Positions 1 to 11,500 of a stretch of DNA of 64,000 bases are shown in pieces. The position numbers were made by a program, and so were the translations under genes. How positions within the stretch are numbered: the first letter of the stretch is position 1; each line of letters begins with the position of its first letter. The notes beneath the pieces were generated by a model. The model worked only from the letters and a program-made list of their open reading frames with translations, was not told where the DNA came from and did not search any database. The stretch is from Gordius sp. MW1 (taxonomy: Eukaryota > Nematomorpha > Gordioida > Gordea > Gordiidae): NCBI GenBank assembly GCA_964036665.1, contig OZ038529.1:16314060-16378059 (forward strand), written 5' to 3'.

Positions 1-325
1 CGCAACAATAAAACGTTGTCTTTTGTCAAAATAAATAGTTCTGTCAGCTTAAAACCTCTTTTCGGAAGTAAATCGAGGATAATAGGATTCTCAAATTGGC
101 TTACTTTTATATATTTTTTCATGCTCTTTTACATAGAATCGAAAAAAATCAATATTTTTACCTCAAAATTTTTCACATATTTTTCTTTCAACCGTATGTA
201 TCCGATGAAAGTTGTCGTTTTCAGACGTGGTTTCGATGATAATAAGTAAAAATTTATCGGAATCAGAAAACTATTACTTTAAAATCATGATCGCATAGTG
301 CATTTTTGAAAAATTAAGCACTCAC

Positions 326-352
326 GTTGCGATACAACAAACTAATCGCAAC
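326..352. other. Conserved dyad box (example copy)
   Basis: GTTGCGAT at 326-333 and its exact reverse complement ATCGCAAC at 345-352 are separated by 11 bp (acaacaaacta). This perfect 8-bp inverted repeat occurs in almost every unit. The left arm is altered in only eight units that I found (5497, 15821, 17202, 20304, 20994, 46375, 58696, 59707). The right arm looks intact throughout. Short CAAC and GTTG words next to it (335-338 and 361-364 here) add alternative pairings. It could be a binding site for a dimeric protein or a hairpin in single-stranded DNA or RNA. Neither is proven. Confidence 0.85.
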
Positions 353-486
353 AATAAAACGTTGTCTTTTGTCAAAATGATAGTTCTCGCAGCTTAAAAC
401 CTCTTTTCGGAAGTCAATCGAGGATAATAGGATTCTCAAATTGGCTTACTTTTATATATTTTTTCATGCTCTTTTACATAGAATCG

Positions 487-529
487 AAAAAAATAAATAT
501 TTTTACCTCAAAATTTTTCACATATTTTT
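487..529. other. Phased A/T-tract cluster (example copy), possible intrinsic bend
   Basis: An A7 run (487-493), T5 (500-504), A4T5 (510-518) and T5 (525-529) are centred about 10-13 bp apart, close to one helical turn. Phased A-tracts are known to bend DNA and are common in satellites. The same cluster is present in nearly every unit, with deletions at 31,150 and about 59,206. Curvature is predicted from spacing, not measured. Confidence 0.5.
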
Positions 530-1360
530 ATTTGAACCGTATTCATCCGATGAAAAATATCGTTTTCAGACGTGGTTTCTATGATCCCAAGTAAAAATTT
601 ATCAGAATCTGAAAACTATTACTTTGAAATCATGATCGCATAGAGCCATTTTAAAAAATTAAGCACTCACGTTGCGATACAACAAACTAATCGCAACAAT
701 AAAACGTTGTCTTTTGTCAAAATGATAGTTCTCGCAGCTTAAAACCTCTTTTCGGAAGTCAATCGAGGATAATAGGATTCTCAAATTGGCTTACTTTTAT
801 ATATTTTTTTATGCTCTTTCACATAGAATCGAAAAAAATAAATATTTTTACCTCAAAATTTTTTACATATTTTTCTTTGAACCGTATTCATCCGATGAAA
901 GTTGTCGTTTTCAGACGTAGTTTCCATGATAAAAAGTAAAAATTTATCAGAATCAGAAAACTATTACTTTGATATCATGATCGCATAATGCATTTTTGAA
1001 AAATTAAGCACTCACGTTGCGATACAACAAACTAATCGCAACAATAAAACGTTGTCTTTTGTCAAAATGATAGTTCTCGCAGCTTAAAACCTCTTTTCGG
1101 AAGTCAATCGAGGATAATAGGATTCTCAAATTGCCTTACTTTTATATATTTTTTTATGCTCTTTCACATAGAATCGAAAAAAATAAATGTTTTTACCTCA
1201 AAATTTTTCACATATTTTTCTTTCAACCGTATGCATCCGATGAAAGTTGTCGTTTTCAGACGTGGTTTCCATGATAAAAAGTAAAAATTTATCAGAATCA
1301 GAAAACTATTACTTTGAAATCATGATCGCATAATGCATTTTTGAAAAATTAAGCACTCAC

Positions 1361-1704
1361 GTTGCGATACAACAAACTAATCGCAACAATAAAAGGTTGT
1401 CTTTTGTCAAAATGATAGTTCTCGCAGATTAAAACCTCTTTGCGGAAGTCAATCGAGGATAATAGGATTCTCAGATTGGCTTACTTTTATATATTTTTTT
1501 ACGCTCTTTCACATAGAATCGAAAAAAATAAATATTTTTACCTCAAAATTTTTCACATCTTTTCTTTCAACCGTATGCATCCGATGAAAGTTGTCGTTTT
1601 CAGACGTGGTTTCCATGATAAAAAGTAAAAATTTATCAGAATCAGAAAACTATTACTTTTAAATCATGATCGCATAATGCATTTTTGAAAAATTAAGCAC
1701 TCAC
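1361..1704. repeat. Fusion monomer e/g (two-unit deletion product)
   Basis: The 5' part carries the e-type markers gcagattaaaacc, ctttgcgg, cagattgg and acgctc, as in the unit at 6187. The 3' part carries the g-type markers cacatcttttc, gtatgcatcc and ttttaaatcatg, as in the unit at 6869. The switch lies between 1507 and 1559. In intact copies e, f and g follow one another, so this unit looks like the deletion product of an unequal exchange. Confidence 0.75.
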
Positions 1705-3082
1705 GTTGCGATACAACAAACTAATCGCAACAATAAAAGGTTGTCTTTTGTCAAAATGATAGTTCTCGCAGCTTAAAACCTCTTTGCCGAAGTCAATCGA
1801 GGATAATAGGATTCTCAGATTGGCTTACTTTTATATATTTTTTTACGCTCTTTCACATAGAATCGAAAAAAATAAATATTTTTACCTCAAAATTTTTCAC
1901 ATATTTTTCTTTGGACCGTTTTTATCCGATGAAAGTTGTCGTTTTCAGACGTGGTTTCTATGATCCCAAGTAATAATTTATCAGTATCTGAAAACTATTA
2001 CTTTGAAATCATGATCGCATTGAGCCATTTTCAAGGATTAAGCATCACGTTGCGATACAACAAACTAATCGCAACAAAGAAACGTTGTCTTTTGTCAAAT
2101 GATAGTTCTCGCAGCTTAAAACCTCTTTTCGGAAGTCAATCGAGGATAATAGGATTCTCAAATTGGCTTACTTTTATATATTTTTTCATGCTCTTTCACA
2201 TAGAATCGAAAAAAATAAATATTTTTACCTCAAAATTTTTCACATATTTTTCTTTGAACCGTATTCATCCGATGAAAGTTGTCGTTTTCAGACGTGGTTT
2301 CTATGATATCAAGTAAAAATTTATCAGAATCTAAAAACTATTACTTTGAAATCATAATCGCATAAAGCAGTTTTCAAAAATTAAGCACTCACGTTGCGAT
2401 ACAACAAACTTATCGCAACAATAAAACGTTGTCTTTTGTCAAAATAAATAGTTCTGGCAGCTTAAAACCTCTTTTCGGAAGTAAATCGAGGATAATAGGA
2501 TTCTCAAATTGGCTTACTTTTATATTTTTTTTCATGCTCTTTCACATAGAATCGAAAAAAATAAATATTTTTACCTCAAAATTTTTCACATATTTTTCTT
2601 TCAACCGTATGTATCCGATGAAAGTTGTCGTTTTCAGAGTGGTTTCGATGATAATAAGTAAAAATTTATCGGAATCAGAAAACTATTACTTTAAAATCAT
2701 GATCGCATAGTGCATTTTTGAAAAATTAAGCACTCACGTTGCGATACAACAAACTAATCGCAACAATAAAACGTTGTCTTTTGTCAAAATCATAGTTCTC
2801 GCAGCTTAAAACCTCTTTTCGGAAGTCAATCGAGGATAATAGGATTCTCAAATTGGCTTACTTTTATATATTTTTTCATGCTCTTTCACATAGAATCGAA
2901 AAAAATAAATATTTTTACCTCAAAATTTTTCACATCTTTTTCTTTCAACCGTATGCATCCGATGAAAGTTGTCGTTTTCAGACGTGGTTTCCATGATAAA
3001 AAGTAAAAATTTATCAGAATCAGAAAACTATTACTTTTAAATCATGATCGCATAATGCATTTTTGAAAAATTAAGCACTCAC

Positions 3083-3427
3083 GTTGCGATACAACAAACT
3101 AATCGCAACAATAAAAGGTTGTCTTTTGTCAAAATGATAGTTCTCGCAGCTTAAAACCTCTTTGCGGAAGTCAATCGAGGATAATAGGATTCTCAGATTG
3201 GCTTACTTTTATATATTTTTTTACGCTCTTTCACATAGAATCGAAAAAAATAAATATTTTTACCTCAAAATTTTTCACATCTTTTTCTTTCAACCGTATG
3301 CATCCGATGAAAGTTGTCGTTTTCAGACGTGGTTTCCATGATAAAAAGTAAAAATTTATCAGAATCAGAAAACTATTACTTTTAAATCATGATCGCATAA
3401 TGCATTTTTGAAAAATTAAGCACTCAC
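3083..3427. repeat. Fusion monomer h/k (one-unit duplication product)
   Basis: The 5' half matches h units (aaaggttg, ctttgcgg, cagattgg, acgctc at 3223-3228). The 3' half matches the k unit at 2738 (cacatctttttc, gtatgcatcc, ccatgataaaaag). The switch lies in 3229-3281. It sits between a normal k (2738) and a normal h (3428), exactly where an exchange displaced by one unit would leave it. Confidence 0.78.
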
Positions 3428-6400
3428 GTTGCGATACAACAAACTAATCGCAACAATAAAAGGTTGTCTTTTGTCAAAATGATAGTTCTCGCAGCTTAAA
3501 ACCTCTTTGCGGAAGTCAATCGAGGATAATAGGATTCTCAGATTGGCTTACTTTTATATATTTTTTTACGCTCTTTCACATAGAATCGAAAAAAATAAAT
3601 ATTTTTACCTCAAAATTTTTCACATATTTTTCTTTGGACCGTTTTTATCCGATGAAAGTTGTCGTTTTCAGACGTGGTTTCTATGATCCCAAGTAATAAT
3701 TTATCAGTATCTGAAAACTATTACTTTGAAATCATGATCGCATAGAGCCATTTTCAAGGATTAAGCATCACGTTGCGATACAACAAACTAATCGCAACAA
3801 TGAAACGTTGTCTTCTGTCAAATGATAGTTCTCGCAGCTTAAAACCTCTTTTCGGAAGTCAATCGAGAATAATAGGATTCTCAAATTGGCTTACTTTTAT
3901 ATATTTTTTCATGCTCTTTCACATAGAATCGAAAAAAATAAATATTTTTACCTCAAAATTTTTCACATATTTTTCTTTGAACCGTATTCATCCGATGAAA
4001 GTTGTCGTTTTCAGACGTGGTTTCTATGATCCCAAGTAAAAATTTATCAGAATCTAAAAACTATTACTTTGAAATCATAATCGCATAAAGCAGTTTTCAA
4101 AAATTCAGCACTCACGTTGCGATACAACAAACTTATCGCAACAATAAAACGTTGTCTTTTGTCAAAATAAATAGTTCTGGCAGCTTAAAACCTCTTTTCG
4201 GAAGTAAATCGAGGATAATAGGATTCTCAAATTGGCTTACTTTTATATATTTTTTCATGCTCTTTCACATAGAATCGAAAAAAATAAATATTTTTACCTC
4301 AAAATTTTTCACATATTTTTCTTTCAACCGTATGTATCCGATGAAAGTTGTCGTTTTCAGACGTGGTTTCGATGATAATAAGTAAAAATTTATCGGAATC
4401 AGAAAACTATTACTTTAAAATCATGATCGCATAGTGCATTTTTGAAAAATTAAGCACTCACGTTGCGATACAACAAACTAATCGCAACAATAAAACGTTG
4501 TCTTTTGTCAAAATCATAGTTCTCGCAGCTTAAAACCTCTTTTCGGAAGTCAATAGAGGATAATAGGATTCTCAAATTGGCTTACTTTTATATATTTTTT
4601 CATGCTCTTTCACATAGAATCGAAAAAAATAAATATTTTTATCTCAAAATTTTTCACATATTTTTCTTTGAACCGTATTCATCCGATGAAAGATATCGTT
4701 TTCAGACGTGGTTTCTATGATCCCAAGTAAAAATTTATCAGAATCTGAAAACTATTACTTTGAAATCATGATCGCATAGAGCCATTTTCAAAAATTAAGC
4801 ACTCACGTTGCGATACAACAAACTAATCGCAACAATAAAACGTTGTCTTTTGTCAAAATGATAGTTCTCGCAGCTTAAAACCTCTTTTCGGAAGTCAATC
4901 GAGGATAATAGGATTCTCAAATTGGCTTACTTTTATATATTTTTTTATGCTCTTTCACATAGAATCGAAAAAAATAAATATTTTTACCTCAAAATTTTTC
5001 ACATATTTTTCTTTGAACCGTATTCATCCGATGAAAGTTGTCGTTTTCAGACGTAGTTTCCATGATAAAAAGTAAAAATTTATCAGAATCAGAAAACTAT
5101 TACTTTGATATCATGATCGCATAGTGCATTTTTGAAAAATTAAGCACTCACGTTGCGATACAACAAACTAATCGCAACAATAAAACGTTGTCTTTTGTCA
5201 AAATGTTAGTTCTCGCAGCTTAAAACCTCTTTTCGGAAGTCAATCGAGGATAATAGGATTCTCAAATTGGCTTACTTTTATATATTTTTTCATGCTCTTT
5301 CACATAGAATCGAAAAAAATAAATATTTTAACCTCGAAATTTTTCACATATTTTTCTTCGAACCGTATTCATCCGATGAAAGATGTCGTTTTCAGACGTG
5401 GTTTCTATGATCCCAAGTAAAAATTTATCAGAATATAAAAACTATTACTTTGAAATCATGATCGCATAGAGCCATTTTCAAAAATTAAGCACTCACATTG
5501 CGATACAACAAACTAATCGCAACAAAAAAACGTTGTCTTTTGTCAAAATGATAGTTCTCGCAGCTTAAAACCTCTTTTCGGAAGTCAATCGAGGATAATA
5601 GGATTCTCAAATTGGCTTACTTTTATATATTTTTTCATGCTCTTTCACATAGAATCGAAAAAAATAAATATTTTGACCTCGAAAATTTTCACATATTTTT
5701 CTTTGAACCGTATTCATCCGATGAAAGTTGTCGTTTTAAGACGTGGTTTCGATGATAAAAAGTAAAAATTTATCGGAATCAGAAAACTATTACTTTGATA
5801 TCATGATCGCATAATGCATTTTTGAAAAATTAAGCACTCACGTTGCGATACAACAAACTAATCGCAACAATAAAACGTTGTCTTTTGTCAAAATGATAGT
5901 TCTCGCAGCTTAAAACCTCTTTTCGGAAGTCAATCGAGGATAATAGGATTCTCAAATTGCCTTACTTTTATATATTTTTTTATGCTCTTTCACATAGAAT
6001 CGAAAAAAATAAATGTTTTTACCTCAAAATTTTTCACATATTTTTCTTTCAACCGTATGCATCCGATGAAAGTTGTCGTTTTCAGACGTGGTTTCCATGA
6101 TAAAAAGTAAAAATTTATCAGAGTCAGAAAACTATTACTTTGAAATCATGATCGCATAATGCATTTTTGAAAAATTAAGCACTCACGTTGCGATACAACA
6201 AACTAATCGCAACAATAAAAGGTTGTCTTTTGTCAAAATGATAGTTCTCGCAGATTAAAACCTCTTTGCGGAAGTCAATCGAGGATAATAGGATTCTCAG
6301 ATTGGCTTACTTTTATATATTTTTTTACGCTCTTTCACATAGAATCGAAAAAAATAAATATTTTTACCTCAAAATTTTTCACATATTTTCTTTCAACCGT

Positions 6401-8589
6401 ATGTATCCGATGAAAGTTGTCGTTTTCAGACGTGGTTTCTATGATCCCAAGTAAAAATTTATCAGAATCTGAAAACTATTACCTTGAAATCATGATCGCA
6501 TAGAGCCATTATTAAGCACTCACGTTGCGATACAACAAACTAATCGCAACAATAAAACGTTGTCTTTTGTCAAAATGATAGTTCTCGCAGCTTAAAACCT
6601 CTTTTCGGAAGTCAATCGAGGATAATAGGATTCTCAAATTGGCTTACTTTTATATATTTTTTTATGCTCTTTCACATAGAATCGAAAAAAATAAATATTT
6701 TTACCTAAAAATTTTTCACATATTTTTCTTTGAACCGTATTCATCCGATGAAAGCTGTCGTTTTCAGACGTGGTTTCCATGATAAAAAGTAAAAATTTAT
6801 CAGAATAAGAAAACTATTACTTTGATATCATGATCGCATAATGCATTTTTGAAAAATTAAGCACTCACGTTGCGATACAACAAACTAATCGCAACAATAA
6901 AACGTTGTCTTTTGTCAAAATGATAGTTCTCGCAGCTTAAAACCTCTTTTCGGAAGTCAATCGAGGATAATAGGATTCTCAAATTGGCATACTTTTATAT
7001 ATTTTTTCATGCTCTTTCACATAGAATCGAAAAAAATAAATATTTTTACCTCAAAATTTTTCACATCTTTTCTTTCAACCGTATGCATCCGATGAAAGTT
7101 GTCGTTTTCAGACGTGGTTTCCATGATAAAAAGTAAAAATTTATCAGAATCAGAAAACTATTACTTTTAAATCATGATCGCATAATGCATTTTTGAAAAA
7201 TTAAGCACTCACGTTGCGATACAACAAACTAATCGCAACAATAAAAGGTTGTCTTTTGTCAAAATGATAGTTCTCGCAGCTTAAAACCTCTTTGCGGAAG
7301 TCAATCGAGGATAATAGGATTCTCAGATTGGCTTACTTTTATATATTTTTTTACGCTCTTTCACATAGATCGAAAAAAATAAATATTTTTACCTCAAAAT
7401 TTTTCACATATTTTTCTTTGGACCGTTTTTATCCGATGAAAGTTGTCGTTTTCAGACGTGGTTTCTATGATCCCAAGTAATAATTTATCAGTATCTGAAA
7501 ACTATTACTTTGAAATCATGATCGCATAGAGCCATTTTCAAGGATTAAGCATCACGTTGCGATACAACAAACTAATCGCAACAAAGAAACGTTGTCTTTT
7601 GTCAAATGATAGTTCTCGCAGCTTAAAACCTCTTTTCGGAAGTCAATCGAGGATAATAGGATTCTCAAATTGGCTTACTTTTATATATTTTTTCATGCTC
7701 TTTCACATAGAATCGAAAAAAATAAATATTTTTACCTCAAAATTTTTCACATATTTTTCTTTGAACCGTATTCATCCGATGAAAGTTGTCGTTTTCAGAC
7801 GTGGTTTCTATGATCCCAAGTAAAAATTTATCAGAATCTAAAAACTATTACTTTGAAATAATAATCGCATAAAGCAGTTTTCAAAAATTAAGCACTCACG
7901 TTGCGATACAACAAACTTATCGCAACAATAAAACGTTGTCTTTTGTCAAAATAAATAGTTCTGGCAGCTTAAAACCTCTTTTCGGAAGTAAATCGAGGAT
8001 AATAGGATTCTCAAATTGGCTTACTTTTATATTTTTTTTCATGCTCTTTCACATAGAATCGAAAAAAATAAATATTTTTACCTCAAAATTTTTCACATAT
8101 TTTTCTTTCAACCGTATGTATCCGATGAAAGTTGTCGTTTTCAGAGTGGTTTCGATGATAATAAGTAAAAATTTATCGGAATCAGAAAACTATTACTTTA
8201 AAATCATGATCGCATAGTGCATTTTTGAAAAATTAAGCACTCACGTTGCGATACAACAAACTAATCGCAACAATAAAACGTTGTCTTTTGTCAAAATCAT
8301 AGTTCTCGCAGCTTAAAACCTCTTTTCGGAAGTCAATCGAGGATAATAGGATTCTCAAATTGGCTTACTTTTATATATTTTTTCATGCTCTTTCACATAG
8401 AATCGAAAAAAATAAATATTTTTACCTCAAAATTTTTCACATCTTTTTCTTTCAACCGTATGCATCCGGTGAAAGTTGTCGTTTTCAGACGTGGTTTCCA
8501 TGATAAAAAGTAAAAATTTATCAGAATCAGAAAACTATTACTTTTAAATCATGATCGCATAATGCATTTTTGAAAAATTAAGCACTCAC
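3428..8589. repeat. HOR-A copy 1, 15 units, 5,162 bp
   Basis: Unit starts: 3428, 3772, 4116, 4462, 4807, 5152, 5497, 5842, 6187, 6524, 6869, 7213, 7556, 7900, 8245. Order: h l m n o p q c e f g h i j k. The next copy starts exactly 5,162 bp later. Twelve of the 15 positions match copy 2 in type. The o, p and q units (4807, 5152, 5497) are replaced in copy 2. The 5497 unit has the left dyad arm changed to attgcgat. Confidence 0.9.
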
Positions 8590-11500
8590 GTTGCGATACA
8601 ACAAACTAATCGCAACAATAAAAGGTTGTCTTTTGTCAAAATGATAGTTCTCGCAGCTTAAAACCTCTTTGCGGAAGTCAATCGAGGATAATAGGATTCT
8701 CAGATTGGCTTACTTTTATATATTTTTTTACGCTCTTTCACATAGAATCGAAAAAAATAAATATTTTTACCTCAAAATTTTTCACATATTTTTCTTTGGA
8801 CCGTTTTTATCCGATGAAAGTTGTCGTTTTCAGACGTGGTTTCTATGATCCCAAGTAATAATTTATCAGTATCTGAAAACTATTACTTTGAAATCATGAT
8901 CGCATAGAGCCATTTTCAAGGATTAAGCATCACGTTGCGATACAACAAACTAATCGCAACAATGAAACGTTGTCTTTTGTCAAATGATAGTTCTCGCAGC
9001 TTAAAACCTCTTTTCGGAAGTCAATCGAGAATAATAGGATTCTCAAATTGGCTTACTTTTATATATTTTTTCATGCTCTTTCACATAGAATCGAAAAAAA
9101 TAAATATTTTTACCTCAAAATTTTTCACATATTTTTCTTTGAACCGTATTCATCCGATGAAAGTTGTCGTTTTCAGACGTGGTTTCTATGATCCCAAGTA
9201 AAAATTTATCAGAATCTAAAAACTATTACTTTGAAATCATAATCGCATAAAGCAGTTTTCAAAAATTCAGCACTCACGTTGCGATACAACAAACTTATCG
9301 CAACAATAAAACGTTGTCTTTTGTCAAAATAAATAGTTCTGGCAGCTTAAAACCTCTTTTCGGAAGTAAATCGAGGATAATAGGATTCTCAAATTGGCTT
9401 ACTTTTATATATTTTTTCATGCTCTTTCACATAGAATCGAAAAAAATAAATATTTTTACCTCAAAATTTTTCACATATTTTTCTTTCAACCGTATGTATC
9501 CGATGAAAGTTGTCGTTTTCAGACGTGGTTTCGATGATAATAAGTAAAAATTTATCGGAATCAGAAAACTATTACTTTAAAATCATGATCGCATAGTGCA
9601 TTTTTGAAAAATTAAGCACTCACGTTGCGATACAACAAACTAATCGCAACAATAAAACGTTGTCTTTTGTCAAAATCATAGTTCTCGCAGCTTAAAACCT
9701 CTTTTCGGAAGTCAATAGAGGATAATAGGATTCTCAAATTGGCTTACTTTTATATATTTTTTCATGCTCTTTCACATAGAATCGAAAAAAATAAATATTT
9801 TTATCTCAAAATTTTTCACATATTTTTCTTTGAACCGTATTCATCCGATGAAAGATATCGTTTTCAGACGTGGTTTCTATGATCCCAAGTAAAAATTTAT
9901 CAGAATCTGAAAACTATTACTTTGAAATCATGATCGCATAGAGCCATTTTCAAAAATTAAGCACTCACGTTGCGATACAACAAACTAATCGCAACAATAA
10001 AACGTTGTCTTTTGTCAAAATGATAGTTCTCGCAGCTTAAAACCTCTTTTCGGAAGTCAATCGAGGATAATAGGATTCTCAAATTGGCTTACTTTTATAT
10101 ATTTTTTTATGCTCTTTCACATAGAATCGAAAAAAATAAATATTTTTACCTCAAAATTTTTCACATATTTTTCTTTCAACCGTATGTATCCGATGAAAGT
10201 TGTCGTTTTCAGACGTGGTTTCGATGATAATAAGTAAAAATTTATCGGAATCAGAAAACTATTACTTTAAAATCATGATCGCATAGTGCATTTTTGAAAA
10301 ATTAAGCACTCACGTTGCGATACAACAAACTAATCGCAACAATAAAACGTTGTCTTTTGTCAAAATGATAGTTCTCGCAGCTTAAAACCTCTTTTCGGAA
10401 GTCAATCGAGGATAATAGGATTCTCAAATTGGCTTACTTTTATATATTTTTTCATGCTCTTTTACATAGAATCGAAAAAAATAAATATTTTTACCTCAAA
10501 ATTTTTCACATATTTTTATTTGAACCGTATTCATCCGATGAAAAATATCGTTTTCAGACGTGGTTTCTATGATCCCAAGTAAAAATTTATCAGAATCTGA
10601 AAACTATTACTTTGAAATCATGATCGCATAGAGCCATTTTAAAAAATTAAGCACTCACGTTGCGATACAACAAACTAATCGCAACAATAAAACGTTGTCT
10701 TTTGTCAAAATGATAGTTCTCGCAGCTTAAAACCTCTTTTCGGAAGTCAATCGAGGATAATAGGATTCTCAAATTGGCTTACTTTTATATATTTTTTTAT
10801 GCTCTTTCACATAGAATCGAAAAAAATAAATATTTTTACCTCAAAATTTTTTACATATTTTTCTTTGAACCGTATTCATCCGATGAAAGTTGTCGTTTTC
10901 AGACGTAGTTTCCATGATAAAAAGTAAAAATTTATCAGAATCAGAAAACTATTACTTTGATATCATGATCGCATAATGCATTTTTGAAAAATTAAGCACT
11001 CACGTTGCGATACAACAAACTAATCGCAACAATAAAACGTTGTCTTTTGTCAAAATGATAGTTCTCGCAGCTTAAAACCTCTTTTCGGAAGTCAATCGAG
11101 GATAATAGGATTCTCAAATTGCCTTACTTTTATATATTTTTTTATGCTCTTTCACATAGAATCGAAAAAAATAAATGTTTTTACCTCAAAATTTTTCACA
11201 TATTTTTCTTTCAACCGGATGCATCCGATGAAAGTTGTCGTTTTCAGACGTGGTTTCCATGATAAAAAGTAAAAATTTATCAGAATCAGAAAACTATTAC
11301 TTTGAAATCATGATCGCATAATGCATTTTTGAAAAATTAAGCACTCACGTTGCGATACAACAAACTAATCGCAACAATAAAAGGTTGTCTTTTGTCAAAA
11401 TGATAGTTCTCGCAGATTAAAACCTCTTTGCGGAAGTCAATCGAGGATAATAGGATTGTCAGATTGGCTTACTTTTATATATTTTTTTACGCTCTTTCAC

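Larger units (their letters stand above)
326..670 (+). repeat. Example full-length monomer with landmarks
   Basis: A 345-bp unit that shows the layout shared by all copies. The dyad box is at 326-352, followed by a palindrome TTTTGTCAAAA and a relatively G+C-rich stretch including CTCGCAGC and TTTTCGGAAG. Next comes a T-rich part with TTTATATATTTTTTC, then an A/T-tract cluster (about 487-529). A variable block follows, read here as tgaaccgtattc then gatgaaaaatatcg, and then CAGACGTGG. The last 100 bp carry the positions that best separate unit types: ctatgatcccaag or ccatgataaaaag, tctgaaaac or tcagaaaac, and gagccatttt or tgcatttttg. This copy carries the rarer aaaaatatcg and atttttatttg variants, shared with the unit at 10314. 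Confidence 0.9.
1..3427. repeat. Domain A, upstream rearranged partial copy
   Basis: Partial unit 1-325, then units starting 326, 671, 1016, 1361, 1705, 2049, 2393, 2738 and 3083. In A-type letters the order is m a b c e/g h i j k h/k. The b, c, h, i, j and k units match their counterparts at 10659, 11004, 7213, 7556, 7900 and 8245 closely. Compared with the complete 15-unit copies, two units (f and a separate g) are missing through the e/g fusion at 1361. One extra unit is present as the h/k fusion at 3083. The offset between matching units is therefore 16 units here (2393 to 7900, 5,507 bp). Confidence 0.85.

Noticed and set aside
326-364. Dyad box with the following T-run as an intrinsic bacterial terminator or small RNA gene
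   Set aside because: The stem is not followed directly by a T-run, the loop is 11 nt, and the long satellite context is eukaryotic. A hairpin in a satellite transcript remains possible but is not evidence for an RNA gene.
400-425. CENP-B box-like sequence around ttttcggaagtcaatcgagg
   Set aside because: TTCG is present, but the required A and the CGGG at fixed spacing are not. The resemblance is limited to a few bases.
440-475. TATA-like run tttatatattttttc as a promoter in each unit
   Set aside because: In a 69% A+T repeat such runs are expected by chance. No initiator, downstream gene or other promoter element supports it.
326-670. The 345-bp unit as an internal dimer of two ~172-bp halves
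   Set aside because: The two halves do not align by eye. Only short words recur (gttgtc at about +36 and +231, tttcaca twice), at spacings that do not equal half a unit.
1936-2316. Open reading frame of 126 codons and many similar forward frames of 60-93 codons as possible genes
   Set aside because: They recur wherever a unit type keeps one frame open. They are composed of the satellite itself and change length with 1-2 bp indels. The 345-bp unit carries stops, substitutions look unconstrained at the protein level (ends vary between FYDPK, FDDNK and FHDKK), and no ribosome site or known domain is visible.
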